From the NCBI GenBank assembly GCA_019241095.1, contig JAFAXJ010000242.1:1-15213 (forward strand): DNA of 15,213 nucleotides. Direction: 5' to 3'. The notes beneath the pieces were generated by a model. It was not told where the DNA came from and ran no database searches. It worked only from the letters and a program-made list of their open reading frames with translations. Position numbers and translations under genes: made by a program. Origin of the DNA: Verrucomicrobiota bacterium. GTDB lineage: Bacteria; Verrucomicrobiota; Verrucomicrobiia; Chthoniobacterales; JAFAMB01. Positions within the stretch are counted from its first letter, which is position 1, and each line of letters starts with the position of its first letter. Shown piece by piece: positions 1 through 8,115 of the stretch.

Positions 1-28
1 AAACTAAGCTGATATCAGGTGAACTTCC

Positions 29-33
29 GGGAG
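29..33 (+). promoter_or_regulatory. Ribosome binding site of the nuclease-ParA gene
   Basis: GGGAG lies 7 nt before the ATG at 41. It is one of only two convincing Shine-Dalgarno sequences in the window and supports that ATG as the start. Only 28 further bases lie upstream in the window, so the promoter cannot be judged. Confidence 0.6.
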
Positions 34-40
34 ATGTAGA

Positions 41-1189
41 ATGAGCAACATCGTTGATCCAAACGCGTTTCAAGCGTTAGTCGCCAGCCTCATGCGCCAA
101 TCGGGTTGGACAATCACCGAGGTACAAAAAAATAACGTTGGATACGATTTGGAAGCACGCCGCGGAAAGGAACTGGTTGCGGTACAATGCAAATGCTACC
201 GAGTTCCCGCCAAAGTGCCTCAAGTGGAGAAGTTTCTCAGTTTTCTCGAGTCGCCCGAAGGGGCTCGATTCACTCAGGGCATTTTAGTCTGTTCCAGCTA
301 TTTCTCTGACAAAGCCAAAGAGTATTATTGGCGTAGCGACAATGAAGTTAAGCCGCGGCTGCGCTTGGCAGTAGTAGAGGCAGGTAAGCTTACTTGGCTG
401 CCCGCACCGCCAGGCGAACATTTGTCTGATAACTCTAAGATTGACCAAACAACCTACCTAGGTGTTTTCACTTGTAAGGGCGGTGTAGGAAAAACGACGG
501 TAAGCGCCCACTTGGCCGGCGCAATGGCGCTTTCTGGGTACGATGTTGCATTGATAGATCTGGATCCGCAGAAGAACCTGTCAACCTTGCTAGGCGAGGG
601 TGTCCTGGTTCCGAACCGCGGGCGATTACATCAACATTCCGTCACAATCTACAATCGCGATGAGTGGGACTTTAAGGCATTTAGCGGTGTCAGGTTAGTC
701 GTTTGTGACTGTTCTCCGGCTTTTGATAGCAATCCGCGTGAAATGATCGAAAAATTTGATTATTGCATCATCCCCACGACATTGAACCCTCTCGGCCTTA
801 ACAAAAATGGTCATGTTATTACCTCCACGATTGAAGCAATCCGCACAATTAACCGGAAGGCGCAGCTGTTTGTTCTGATCAACAATTACTTAGAAGATGA
901 TACCTCTCGTGGCCGAGTTTTACGAAAAGCGTATTTCGAGTATTTCGGGGCATTGGCAGCTCGCGATCCTAAATTCAAATTTATTGATCCGGAAGACGTA
1001 GCGATTCGGAACAGCAAACAGCTATTCTACTGGGGATATCATCTCTACTCCGGAGAACGCCCACAGCTGGCCTTTTCACCAAATGGGGGACGCTGTCTAC
1101 CTAGAGCAGACTTCCTGAACCTTTTAGAGTTTTTAGAGGAACACTCTAAATTGGACGATCTGAAAAAGCGTCGCGGGACACCAGGTTAG
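41..1189 (+). CDS. Mrr-like nuclease domain fused to ParA/MinD-type ATPase
   Basis: A 382-residue two-domain protein. Residues ~5-120 look like an Mrr_cat/restriction-endonuclease fold: GYDLEAR with D36, then QCK (Q49-x-K51), the usual D...(E/Q)xK metal and catalytic pattern, followed by a hydrophobic strand and 'SSYFSDKAKEYY' as in Mrr relatives. Residues ~139-365 are a ParA-type P-loop ATPase: deviant Walker A KGGVGKTT (146-153, with signature K146), Walker A' 'LIDLDPQ' (D173, D175) and a Walker B-like 'LVVCDCSP' (D223). No helix-turn-helix or membrane segment is evident. No ParB partner lies within the window; the upstream side is cut off and the next gene is convergent. The family suggests a dimerising, nucleotide-gated DNA-binding ATPase controlling a DNA nuclease. 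Whether this is anti-phage or anti-plasmid defence or another DNA-processing role is inference. Key residues appear intact. Confidence 0.85.
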   Translation: MSNIVDPNAFQALVASLMRQSGWTITEVQKNNVGYDLEARRGKELVAVQCKCYRVPAKVPQVEKFLSFLESPEGARFTQGILVCSSYFSDKAKEYYWRSDNEVKPRLRLAVVEAGKLTWLPAPPGEHLSDNSKIDQTTYLGVFTCKGGVGKTTVSAHLAGAMALSGYDVALIDLDPQKNLSTLLGEGVLVPNRGRLHQHSVTIYNRDEWDFKAFSGVRLVVCDCSPAFDSNPREMIEKFDYCIIPTTLNPLGLNKNGHVITSTIEAIRTINRKAQLFVLINNYLEDDTSRGRVLRKAYFEYFGALAARDPKFKFIDPEDVAIRNSKQLFYWGYHLYSGERPQLAFSPNGGRCLPRADFLNLLEFLEEHSKLDDLKKRRGTPG

Positions 1190-1264
1190 CTGTGCTCCTC
1201 GTATAAACTCGCAAACCCGGAAGAATTCCGCTCTTTGTCCGCTTATGTAGAGCTGATGCCTGCC

Positions 1265-1651
1265 TCAAGGTTGTTTCTCATTCTTGGCAGGTTTATCTCC
1301 CTCTTTAATTGCATCTTGTTCGCTCAGATATTTTCCCTGTTTGGTTTTCCCATAATACCGGGAGCCGGACTTATGATAAACATGCGTGTCGGTGTTAACC
1401 CAAACCTGACCGTTGCTAGCAGGCATCATATTTGCCGGCTCTCCCGTCCTGACTGGCTTTGTGGGGGCGATAGCGGTTGCGCCCGGAGATGCGGCGGGCG
1501 AAAGTGTGGATGCCGCCGATCTCCTGCTATGATGCTTATGCGGAGAGGGTGAACTAACAGCAGCCGCAGGGCTGGGGCTAGAAGTTAAGGTTTGAGCCTG
1601 TCCGAATGACAAGCTCATCAATACTGCAGACGCGATTAAAAGTAAGCGCAT
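1265..1651 (-). CDS. Small secreted Ser/Pro-rich protein, function unknown
   Basis: A 128-residue protein read from the ATG at 1651. An upstream GTG at 1726 would add 25 residues but put charged sequence ahead of the signal peptide, so it was not chosen. Residues 1-20 (MRLLLIASAVLMSLSFGQAQ) form a typical Sec signal peptide. Residues ~21-75 are low-complexity Ser/Pro/Ala with a His/Arg-rich patch (HKHHSRR). The C-terminal part (82-122) is compact: VWVNTDTHVYHKSGSRYYGKT, then a KQGKYLSEQDAIKEGDKPAK stretch. I recall similar tails in uncharacterised secreted proteins of Verrucomicrobiota and Acidobacteriota, but no function is known to me. It lacks cysteines, so the resemblance of the tail to Ada-like metal-binding modules is only superficial. 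It converges with the nuclease-ParA gene (75-bp gap) and lies 138 bp downstream of the MgtC-like gene on the same strand. Confidence 0.7.
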   Translation of the reverse strand: MRLLLIASAVLMSLSFGQAQTLTSSPSPAAAVSSPSPHKHHSRRSAASTLSPAASPGATAIAPTKPVRTGEPANMMPASNGQVWVNTDTHVYHKSGSRYYGKTKQGKYLSEQDAIKEGDKPAKNEKQP

Positions 1652-1789
1652 AATTTTTGTACCTAACCATTTAACCAATTGCAACGAGATCAGTTGCGCA
1701 TTCTTCTCACATAATTTACATCGCACGCAAACGACAGTAGTAGAGCCGCTCCTTCGAAGATGAACGAAAGCGACCGAATCGAGGTTAGT

Positions 1790-2239
1790 TTATTGGTTCA
1801 GCAGATTCGAGCCGGAATCCGACTTGTCATCGGAATTTACCCCCGATGGCTTAAGCCAACGTAAGACTGCAAATGTCGCGAAACTCAGAAAGATTGCTAT
1901 GTCAAACATGCCATAGGCGCAGCATGCACCCACTGCGGACGTAGTAAATATACTTGCAGCGGTCGCGGTGCCGTGAACGTGATGAGACGCCTTGATGATT
2001 GCACCGCTTCCGATGAATCCAATTCCTGTTATAATCCCTTGCAGGACGCGTGATCGTGAATCTGCAGACTGGCCGGGCGGGCCAAGTATAACCAGAAAAG
2101 CGCAACTTCCGATTGCAACCAGTGTGAACGTTCGAAGACCGGCGCTTCTTTCACTGCTTTCCCTGTTCCAAGCGATCGGCAATGCCAAAACGAATGAAAG
2201 GGTTAGACGAACCAAAGGATGGCTCAAGAACTGTTCCAT
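1790..2239 (-). CDS. MgtC/SapB family inner-membrane protein (short form)
   Basis: A 149-residue membrane protein. Family signatures are clear: GLRTFTLVAIG (34-44), the glycine-rich membrane segment 'GIITGIGFIGSGAIIK' (68-83) and TATAASIFTTSAVG (91-104). Four to five hydrophobic segments are visible (~8-25, 38-53, 68-83, 92-110, 113-130). It stops soon after the last one with a polar tail (SDDKSDSGS), so it lacks the C-terminal ACT-like domain of the ~230-residue Salmonella MgtC. It therefore matches the short MgtC/SapB type. In pathogens MgtC acts in low-magnesium growth and inhibits the F-type ATPase; the role of short environmental forms is not settled. No good Shine-Dalgarno precedes the ATG. 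It lies 92 bp downstream of the histidine kinase on the same strand, so readthrough co-transcription is possible. Confidence 0.85.
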   Translation of the reverse strand: MEQFLSHPLVRLTLSFVLALPIAWNRESSERSAGLRTFTLVAIGSCAFLVILGPPGQSADSRSRVLQGIITGIGFIGSGAIIKASHHVHGTATAASIFTTSAVGACCAYGMFDIAIFLSFATFAVLRWLKPSGVNSDDKSDSGSNLLNQ

Positions 2240-2331
2240 TTACAGCGCAGTATTTTTAATCGTTAAACAATCATACGCTGCCGAATGTTTTCAACTCGAT
2301 AACGGGTCTTGAAACAACCGGTAAACGTTTC

Positions 2332-3801
2332 TCAGAGTGTCTGCAAAGGCTGGCTGGCAACAACTGTACTAACAGGTCGACCATCCGGCATAGTGATGCT
2401 CGGTTCCTTAGATTCGGTGACCGGCAAACTTACCTGAAACGTAGAGCCTACTCCGATTTGGCTGAAAACTGTGACTTGACCCTTATGGGCTTCTACTACC
2501 GCTTTAACCAGACTCAAACCAAGCCCTAATCCACGTTGAGTACGGCTTTTGTCCCCGCGATATAACCGATCCCAAATCCGAATTGTCTCGTTATCAGGAA
2601 TACCAATGCCATTATCCTGAACCGTCACCCTGACTGTGCCATTCGCGCCTTCACATTTCACTGAGACTTTTCCACCCCGATCTGTGTACTTCACCGCATT
2701 ATCTATCAAATTCGCGAACGCTTGCCGCATGCGGTTGGGATCAATCTCGACAGTACAGGGATCGGAAGAGACTACCTCGATTTCTATATTTTTTTCTTCA
2801 GCAATCAGCCGATAGATCTCCACCACTTGCTCAAGAATTTCTACGATCGATACTCTATTCTTTTGCAGCCGCATCATCCCTTGTTCAGCCTCTGTGATGT
2901 CCATTAAAGCATTTAGCATTGTCAGCACGCGATCGGACTCTTCTACGCAATCTGCCAGCGCATTTCGAACCTGTTCGATTGATTCACCCTGAAGCGCGAT
3001 CTCGGCGGAACTGCGAAGACGGGTTAAAGGCGTCCGAAGATCGTGGGCAACGTTGTCCAAGGACTCGCGCATTCCTCGGATCAGAGACTGATTGCGCTCC
3101 AGGACACGATTGAACTGTCGCGCAAGTTCCGCCAACTCACTCTGGGCCTGACTGGCCGGAACCCGTTCAGCCAAGTTCCCTGTATTGATAATCTTCCGCG
3201 CAGTCTTCATTACTTCGCGAATAGGCGAAGTCGCACGATGAGCAACCAGAAGACCTACGATGATTCCAAGAATCAACGTTGGAGCCATCACGACGAGAAA
3301 AGATGTCATAAACGGTCCCAAAAGGGTTCCTACCCGATTGGTACTTCGACCGACTTGCAAAACCGAGCCGTCGGGCAACGCCGTCGACGCAATCGTAAAA
3401 TCGGAGCGATCATCCTTCGGTATGCGCAACCAAGCGTGTCGCACGGTATTATCGGAGTCTAAACGACCTTTAAGTTGAACCCAGTCAGCAGGAGCAGCCA
3501 GTAGCAGGACACTTCCGAGCGGTCCTGTGACACGAACGAAAAAAGGACCGTCGTTGCGTTCGAAGCTAGTCCTGTGAACCAATTCGTTCAGTGCTGGCAA
3601 TCCGCTGTTCTCGTATACTGCCGCGCATTCTTTCAGTCTCGCTTCAATCACTTCCTGTTCACTCCGTTGCAAAAACGAGCTCAGCAAGAGGTAAAGCAGG
3701 CAAAAAAGAACTGCTGCGCTGGCGGTGAACGCACCTGCGAACCAAACACAAAGGCGGAATGCCAGACTACGCGTGAATTCTCTAGCCTGGCCGAAGAACA
3801 T
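2332..3801 (-). CDS. HAMP-domain sensor histidine kinase
   Basis: A 489-residue membrane sensor kinase. TM1 is ~18-42 and TM2 ~166-188, enclosing a ~120-residue periplasmic sensor region. HAMP follows (~188-240). The H-box is [15 protein letters not shown] with phospho-acceptor H253; the N-box is [10 protein letters not shown] (N364, N368); G1 is DNGIGIP (396-402); and [10 protein letters not shown] (424-433) gives the G2 box. The layout resembles CusS/heavy-metal-type and CpxA-type kinases, but no metal-binding motif stands out in the sensor region, so the signal is unknown. Its ATG lies inside the last codons of the response regulator gene (20-bp overlap) and has a good Shine-Dalgarno, indicating translational coupling. 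All catalytic boxes look intact. A ~30-residue tail after the last kinase strand has no recognised motif. Confidence 0.95.
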   Translation of the reverse strand: MFFGQAREFTRSLAFRLCVWFAGAFTASAAVLFCLLYLLLSSFLQRSEQEVIEARLKECAAVYENSGLPALNELVHRTSFERNDGPFFVRVTGPLGSVLLLAAPADWVQLKGRLDSDNTVRHAWLRIPKDDRSDFTIASTALPDGSVLQVGRSTNRVGTLLGPFMTSFLVVMAPTLILGIIVGLLVAHRATSPIREVMKTARKIINTGNLAERVPASQAQSELAELARQFNRVLERNQSLIRGMRESLDNVAHDLRTPLTRLRSSAEIALQGESIEQVRNALADCVEESDRVLTMLNALMDITEAEQGMMRLQKNRVSIVEILEQVVEIYRLIAEEKNIEIEVVSSDPCTVEIDPNRMRQAFANLIDNAVKYTDRGGKVSVKCEGANGTVRVTVQDNGIGIPDNETIRIWDRLYRGDKSRTQRGLGLGLSLVKAVVEAHKGQVTVFSQIGVGSTFQVSLPVTESKEPSITMPDGRPVSTVVASQPLQTL

Positions 3802-4456
3802 ATCCTACTCCACGGATAGTGTGGATCAGCTTTGTAGAAGATTCCGTTTCAATTTTCGTACGAAGACGATGAACCAGCACATCGACTACATTTGTTTGCG
3901 GATCGAAGCTGAAATCCCAAACGTGTTCCAAGATCATGGTTTTCGTCACCGGCCGGTCTACATTGCGCAACAAAAGTTCCAGCAGTGCAAATTCGCGCGT
4001 TTGCAACTCTATCTTTTGTGCGCCGCGGGTTACCTCACGAGTAAAAAGGTTCATTTTGAGGTCTCCAGCAGCCAGCACGCTTGGCTCGGCTACGTGAGTT
4101 GAACGCCTGATCAGGGCATGTATGCGAGCCAGAAGTTCGGAAAAAGCGAACGGTTTTGTCAAATAATCGTCCCCGCCCGATTGCAGCCCCAGCACACGGT
4201 CGTCTACCGTCGCGCGAGCGCTTAAAATAAGAACAGGCACTAAGATTTTTTTCTGCCGAAGTAGCCGAAGCAAAGAAAGGCCATCCAACCGCGGCAACAT
4301 TAAATCAACGATCGCTGCATCATAGGAGACGTTCATCGCCAGATCGTGACCTTGATCTCCATCTGCTGCGTGGTCGACAGCAAATCCGTTCTGCTTTAAT
4401 CCATTAACAATGAATGACGCAATCTTAACGTCATCTTCAATCACAAGAACACGCAT
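3782..4456 (-). CDS. OmpR/PhoB-family response regulator
   Basis: A 224-residue regulator read from the ATG at 4456, giving the canonical start MRVLVIEDD. An in-frame TTG nine codons earlier lies inside a hairpin and was rejected. Receiver domain: acidic pocket E7, D8 and D9, phospho-acceptor D51 (IVDLMLP), S79 and K101 in '[19 protein letters not shown]'. The C-terminal winged helix (~130-222) contains [20 protein letters not shown], then '[13 protein letters not shown]' and '[13 protein letters not shown]'. The receiver wording is closest to CusR/CopR-type regulators, but target and signal cannot be read from this. It overlaps its cognate kinase gene by 20 bp and follows the HtrA gene by 80 bp on the same strand, so the protease is a plausible regulon member, as in Cpx- or MprAB-type systems. 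No clear Shine-Dalgarno precedes the ATG. Confidence 0.95.
   Translation of the reverse strand: MRVLVIEDDVKIASFIVNGLKQNGFAVDHAADGDQGHDLAMNVSYDAAIVDLMLPRLDGLSLLRLLRQKKILVPVLILSARATVDDRVLGLQSGGDDYLTKPFAFSELLARIHALIRRSTHVAEPSVLAAGDLKMNLFTREVTRGAQKIELQTREFALLELLLRNVDRPVTKTMILEHVWDFSFDPQTNVVDVLVHRLRTKIETESSTKLIHTIRGVGYVLRPG
3808..3811 (-). promoter_or_regulatory. Ribosome binding site of the histidine kinase inside the regulator gene
   Basis: On the minus strand GGAG lies 6 nt before the kinase ATG at 3801, within the final codons of the response regulator. It fixes the kinase start and explains how the overlapping pair can be translated from one mRNA. Confidence 0.55.
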
Positions 4457-4471
4457 ACCAGATTTGACGCG

Positions 4472-4496
4472 AAAGGCCGGCAAGTCGCCGGCCTTT
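4472..4496 (-). terminator. Strong hairpin between htrA and the response regulator
   Basis: AAAGGCCGGC (4472-4481) and GCCGGCCTTT (4487-4496) form a perfect 10-bp stem with a 5-nt loop. On the minus strand it lies 40 nt after the htrA stop codon and 15 nt before the regulator ATG. The A and U runs are inside the stem and only three U follow on the 3' side, so it could be a partial terminator or attenuator that lowers regulator expression relative to the protease. It could also simply protect the htrA mRNA end. Confidence 0.55.
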
Positions 4497-4536
4497 CAAC
4501 GCGAAGCGCCGTGCCTCTTCCATGCGGCACTTAGGC

Positions 4537-6033
4537 TTACCCCTCGTTATTGGATTCTTCTACAGTGACATAATGGCTTCCGCCTTCACTATTCCAGAAT
4601 TTAACCAATGTCTGGTCACCGCTTGCTTTGCTGGTTAACTTAACCGCATCTTCAGCATTGCGGACAGGTTGATGGTTAATTTCCTCAATCACATCACCTT
4701 CCCTAAGGCCAACAGCGTAAGCTGGAGAATCCTCCGCAACTTGAGTGACCACTGCGCCTTTCACATTCATCGGAATGTTTAATTGCGTGCGCGTATTCTG
4801 ATCGAGATCTGCTACGCCAACCCCAGCGAGCGCTTCTTTCCGGTTCCGATCGGTCGGACCGTTTTCTGCCATTTTCTCGTTCGGTAAGTGGCCTAAGGTC
4901 ATATCGATAGTCATATTTTGACCACCGCGATCAATCTGAACAGGGATTTTGGTGCCCGGAGCAGTCTCAGCGACCTTCAACTTGAGCTGGCCTGCATCGG
5001 AAATTGGTTGATTATTGACCCCAATAATCACATCACCGCTTTTGATTCCCGCGGTCTCGGCGGGACTACCGGCAGTCACATCCGATACCAACGCGCCATT
5101 CGGACGATCAATTTTGAAAGCCTTCGCCAGATCTGGAGTCAGGTTCTGAATAGCAACCCCCATGAAACCACGCTCGATTTTTCCGTTCTTGATTAAACTA
5201 TCCATGACCCAACGACAAAGATCAGAAGGTACTGCGAATCCAATCCCCTGGTTACCCCCGCTATGTGTCAGAATTTCAGAATTGACGCCGATCAGTCTTC
5301 CTTCGGTGTCGACAAGCGCACCACCGGAATTTCCAGGATTAATAGCTGCATCAGTCTGGATGAAGTCTTCATCCATTTCGCCGGACGTTGCCCGGTTTTT
5401 CGCGCTCACGATTCCGTGGGTCACAGTCTGCCCTATGCCGAAAGGATTACCGATTGCCAACACAACATCCCCGATCTGAACTTTGTCGCTATCTGCAAGC
5501 GTCAGGGCCGGAAGATTGTCGGCTTTGATCTTAATAAGAGCAACGTCGGTTCGGGGATCCGTGCCAACAACTTTTGCAGTGAATTGCCGGCCGTCATTTA
5601 ATGTGACCTGCAAATCTGTCGCGTTTTGGACAACATGATTATTAGTCAGAATGTATCCATCATTGGAAACAATCACCCCAGAACCCAGTCCGCGCATGAG
5701 CTCAGAACCACCTCCTTGACCCGGCATTGATGGGCCGTTCGGCCCGAAAAAGCGGCGGAAGAAATCCAGTTCAGGCGCCGACATTTGGCGCGCGGCCTTG
5801 GCTGTTACTACAATTCGGACTACTCCAGGCGCCACCTTCTGGACAACAGGAGCAAAACTGTCCTCCTTGTCACGGTGAATAGGCGTATCGTCGAACTTCA
5901 GATTCAGGGGAGTTCTACTTTCGCCATTAAGACCTCCGGACGTCACAGCAAAGGCAGTACCCCCGATAACTAGAGCTGCTGCCGCAACTGCAGTGACGGA
6001 GGGCGGCAAAGTCTTTAGAAACGGTTTTTTCAT
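4537..6033 (-). CDS. htrA: DegP/HtrA-family periplasmic serine protease
   Basis: A 498-residue protease read from the ATG at 6033 (MKKPFLKTLPPSVTAV...), which places a hydrophobic signal or anchor segment at ~11-30. A longer frame to 6096 would bury that segment behind 21 polar residues. The trypsin-like domain holds the triad H133 (TNNHVV), D163 (RTDVALIK) and S236 (GNSGGAL), with a glycine-rich, Q-linker-like loop before it (~100-112). Two PDZ domains follow (~285-381 and ~403-494), the full DegP/DegQ layout. In the periplasm such proteins degrade or refold damaged envelope proteins. Downstream on the same strand lie a response regulator and sensor kinase, suggesting stress control. Upstream is a 262-bp spacer with a repeat array. 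No Shine-Dalgarno or textbook sigma-E promoter was found. It resembles MucD/DegQ as much as DegP, so the symbol is generic. Confidence 0.95.
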   Translation of the reverse strand: MKKPFLKTLPPSVTAVAAAALVIGGTAFAVTSGGLNGESRTPLNLKFDDTPIHRDKEDSFAPVVQKVAPGVVRIVVTAKAARQMSAPELDFFRRFFGPNGPSMPGQGGGSELMRGLGSGVIVSNDGYILTNNHVVQNATDLQVTLNDGRQFTAKVVGTDPRTDVALIKIKADNLPALTLADSDKVQIGDVVLAIGNPFGIGQTVTHGIVSAKNRATSGEMDEDFIQTDAAINPGNSGGALVDTEGRLIGVNSEILTHSGGNQGIGFAVPSDLCRWVMDSLIKNGKIERGFMGVAIQNLTPDLAKAFKIDRPNGALVSDVTAGSPAETAGIKSGDVIIGVNNQPISDAGQLKLKVAETAPGTKIPVQIDRGGQNMTIDMTLGHLPNEKMAENGPTDRNRKEALAGVGVADLDQNTRTQLNIPMNVKGAVVTQVAEDSPAYAVGLREGDVIEEINHQPVRNAEDAVKLTSKASGDQTLVKFWNSEGGSHYVTVEESNNEG

Positions 6034-6178
6034 ACAAATAAGATAAATAACATTGAAGAGACTTTCGCCCTCATCAATTGCGCTGGCCTTGCCCAAAAAT
6101 TACAAGCAAGAAAGAAATCAGGAGAATCTTGGCTCAATCAAAAATATTCGGCAGAGCCGGGCCTTAAAGATCGTAGCT

Positions 6179-6247
6179 CAGCAACTTACTGCTGGGGCGC
6201 CCAGCACTTCACCTGCTGTCCGCCCAGCAACTTCACTGCCGGGTTCT
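6179..6247. repeat. Three imperfect 23-bp tandem repeats upstream of htrA
   Basis: Three units begin at 6179, 6202 and 6225, each opening CAGCA and continuing as variants of CAGCAACTTCACTGC; the first two end in CGCC. The period is exactly 23 bp, with small compensating gaps inside units. The array lies in the spacer between the kinase/phosphatase gene and htrA, 146-214 bp upstream of the htrA ATG. It could be a regulator binding array or a short minisatellite. Confidence 0.5.
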
Positions 6248-6295
6248 GGAGTTTTGCAAGTAAGGCGGTTTTTGCACGATCAGGCCCGTTGACAA

Positions 6296-8095
6296 TCAAG
6301 GATGGATTCCATGGCATCGAACCAACATAAAGGCGGCCAGGAAAACAAACACCGGAAGAAGCGCAGAAACAACGATTAACCTTGAACCCTGCCAGCGTGC
6401 TTTCCAGATCTTGGGCGATTTAAGCAGATGGTGTCGACCAGTTATCTTTACCGAATCCAGATTTTCCAGTTCGGCTTTCATGTCTGTTGCTGATTGATAG
6501 CGCCGATATGGTTCTCGCTCCATCGCATGAAGAATAACTTCTTCGAGTTCCGGAGGAATTGCCGGGTTCAGCTTACGGGGTGCTACTGGATCTCCAGTAA
6601 GCCGAGAGTTCATTACGATGAAAGGGTTTGCCCCTTCAAAAGGTACCGAGCCGGTGGTCATTTCGTAGAGTACGGCCCCCAGACTGTAGATATCAGTTCG
6701 CAGATCGCCTCTCTTCCCTTTCACCTGCTCAGGAGCCATGTAGTCAGGCGTACCCATGGCCGGGCTAAAGCCAGCAAATGTGAGCCTGCGCATCTCTGTT
6801 GACTTGGCGATGCCAAAATCGATTATTCGAATCGTGCCATCATTGCAGATCATGATGTTCTGAGGTTTCAGATCCCGGTGTACCACCTTGTTCTCGTGCA
6901 TGTGCGCAAGCGCGCCACAAACGGCACTCGCGATCTGCACGGCATCATCGATCGGCAATGGATGGACTTCAGCGAGAACATCACTGAGTGACCGCCCTTC
7001 CAAATATTCAGTGACGATATAAGGCCGGCTCTTATTGGGAACTTTAGTGAACCGCAGGATATTCGGATGATTCAAAAGCTCACCAATTTCAGCCTCGCGC
7101 TGAAATCGAGCAAAAGAAGCCACATCCGATTCGAACTGCATATACGGAATTTTGATTGCGACCGTTTTGCCGGCTTCCAAATCTTCCGCCTTGTAAATGG
7201 TGGCCATCCCACTTCGACTGATTACGCTTTCGATCCGGAAGCGCTTGTCTACTTCGTCCCCGGGTTTGATTTCGTTTGTCATGACATTGGGCGGCGTTTC
7301 ACCTGCGAGCTTCAGTACCGAAAGCGGCTGATTGTGAGGTAATTCCAAAAGTCGATCAACCTGTACCACCTGCACGGAAAGGTTGTCATCAGTATTTCTC
7401 CTTATCGCGAGCGCTACCAAATAAGGACAGATTTCGTCCAGATTTAAACGGTCAACGCCCTCTACCATCTCGCTGTCATCCATGAAGCAGTACAGCCCAT
7501 CGGTGCACTGCACGATACGATCCCGGGACATCAATTTCAGATGTTTGAAGTCACTATGCACGATAGGTTCCGGGCCAAGGCTCCGCGTCAATACCGATCT
7601 CATCCGGCTCGCTCGTGCTTCATGTTCGCTGATTAAACGCAGTTTTACCTGCAGGCCCGTGTAGGAATGATCATCAGTCAGCCGATATATCCGCTCATGC
7701 CTGACTAGATAAACTCTTGTATCGCCAACATGTCCAATCCAGAGCTGTTTGTCTCGGAATATGCAGATGGACAAGGTCGTCGCCATTCTCGCCTTAGCGC
7801 CGTTAGCCATCCCCGTTTCATAGACAGCTAAATTCGCCTTCTCAAAGATTTGACGCAAAATCTGGCGAGGAGAATTTGCCGGATTCATTCTTTGAAACGT
7901 CTCAATCGCCGTTTTGACAGCCAACTGACTTGCAACCTCGCCCCTTTCCAAGCCTCCTACCCCGTCCGCTACTACCGAAATAGCTCCGTGCACCGATCGC
8001 TCCTTTTCTTCCTCCGGCTGCCAGAACCCGACGCAATCTTCATTGATCCCTCTGACGGGCCCGGGGGACGATTGATATTCTCTGCTAAGAAGCAT
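6296..8095 (-). CDS. Fused PP2C-type Ser/Thr phosphatase and Ser/Thr protein kinase
   Basis: A 599-residue protein with opposing activities. Residues ~1-250 are a PP2C-type phosphatase: metal-binding D20 (INED), D44 (VADGVGG), D125 (GHVGDTRVYL), D199 (CTDGLY) and D237 (DDN). Residues ~285-548 are a Hanks-type kinase: VAIK with K315, HRDLKPQN (D408, N413), DFG (426-428) and APE (454-456). The Gly-rich loop is degenerate: SRSGMATIY carries Ser where two Gly are usual. One transmembrane helix (~573-592) ends the protein, so the catalytic parts should face the cytoplasm. This matches the known 'bifunctional protein-serine/threonine kinase/phosphatase' group, possibly switching phosphorylation of shared substrates. 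No extracellular sensor domain is present. It lies 33 bp after the permease terminator hairpin, with no clear Shine-Dalgarno, and upstream of htrA on the same strand. Confidence 0.93.
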   Translation of the reverse strand: MLLSREYQSSPGPVRGINEDCVGFWQPEEEKERSVHGAISVVADGVGGLERGEVASQLAVKTAIETFQRMNPANSPRQILRQIFEKANLAVYETGMANGAKARMATTLSICIFRDKQLWIGHVGDTRVYLVRHERIYRLTDDHSYTGLQVKLRLISEHEARASRMRSVLTRSLGPEPIVHSDFKHLKLMSRDRIVQCTDGLYCFMDDSEMVEGVDRLNLDEICPYLVALAIRRNTDDNLSVQVVQVDRLLELPHNQPLSVLKLAGETPPNVMTNEIKPGDEVDKRFRIESVISRSGMATIYKAEDLEAGKTVAIKIPYMQFESDVASFARFQREAEIGELLNHPNILRFTKVPNKSRPYIVTEYLEGRSLSDVLAEVHPLPIDDAVQIASAVCGALAHMHENKVVHRDLKPQNIMICNDGTIRIIDFGIAKSTEMRRLTFAGFSPAMGTPDYMAPEQVKGKRGDLRTDIYSLGAVLYEMTTGSVPFEGANPFIVMNSRLTGDPVAPRKLNPAIPPELEEVILHAMEREPYRRYQSATDMKAELENLDSVKITGRHHLLKSPKIWKARWQGSRLIVVSALLPVFVFLAAFMLVRCHGIHP

Positions 8096-8115
8096 TTCAA
8101 ATACACAAGCCTGTT

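Noticed and set aside
1124..1149. Inverted repeat TTAGAGT...ACTCTAA near the end of the nuclease-ParA gene
   Set aside because: It lies inside coding sequence, has a 12-nt loop, is AT-rich and has no U tract, so it is unlikely to be a terminator.
1235..1552. Plus-strand open frame of 105 codons opposite the small secreted protein gene
   Set aside because: It is antisense to a gene with a signal peptide and ordered domains; its own product has no recognisable features.
4457..4483. TTG start for the response regulator nine codons upstream
   Set aside because: The TTG lies within the stable hairpin and receiver domains of this family begin directly at MRVLVIEDD.
6034..6096. N-terminal extension of HtrA by 21 residues
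   Set aside because: It would place polar residues ahead of the signal segment; the ATG at 6033 gives a normal KKP-type signal start.
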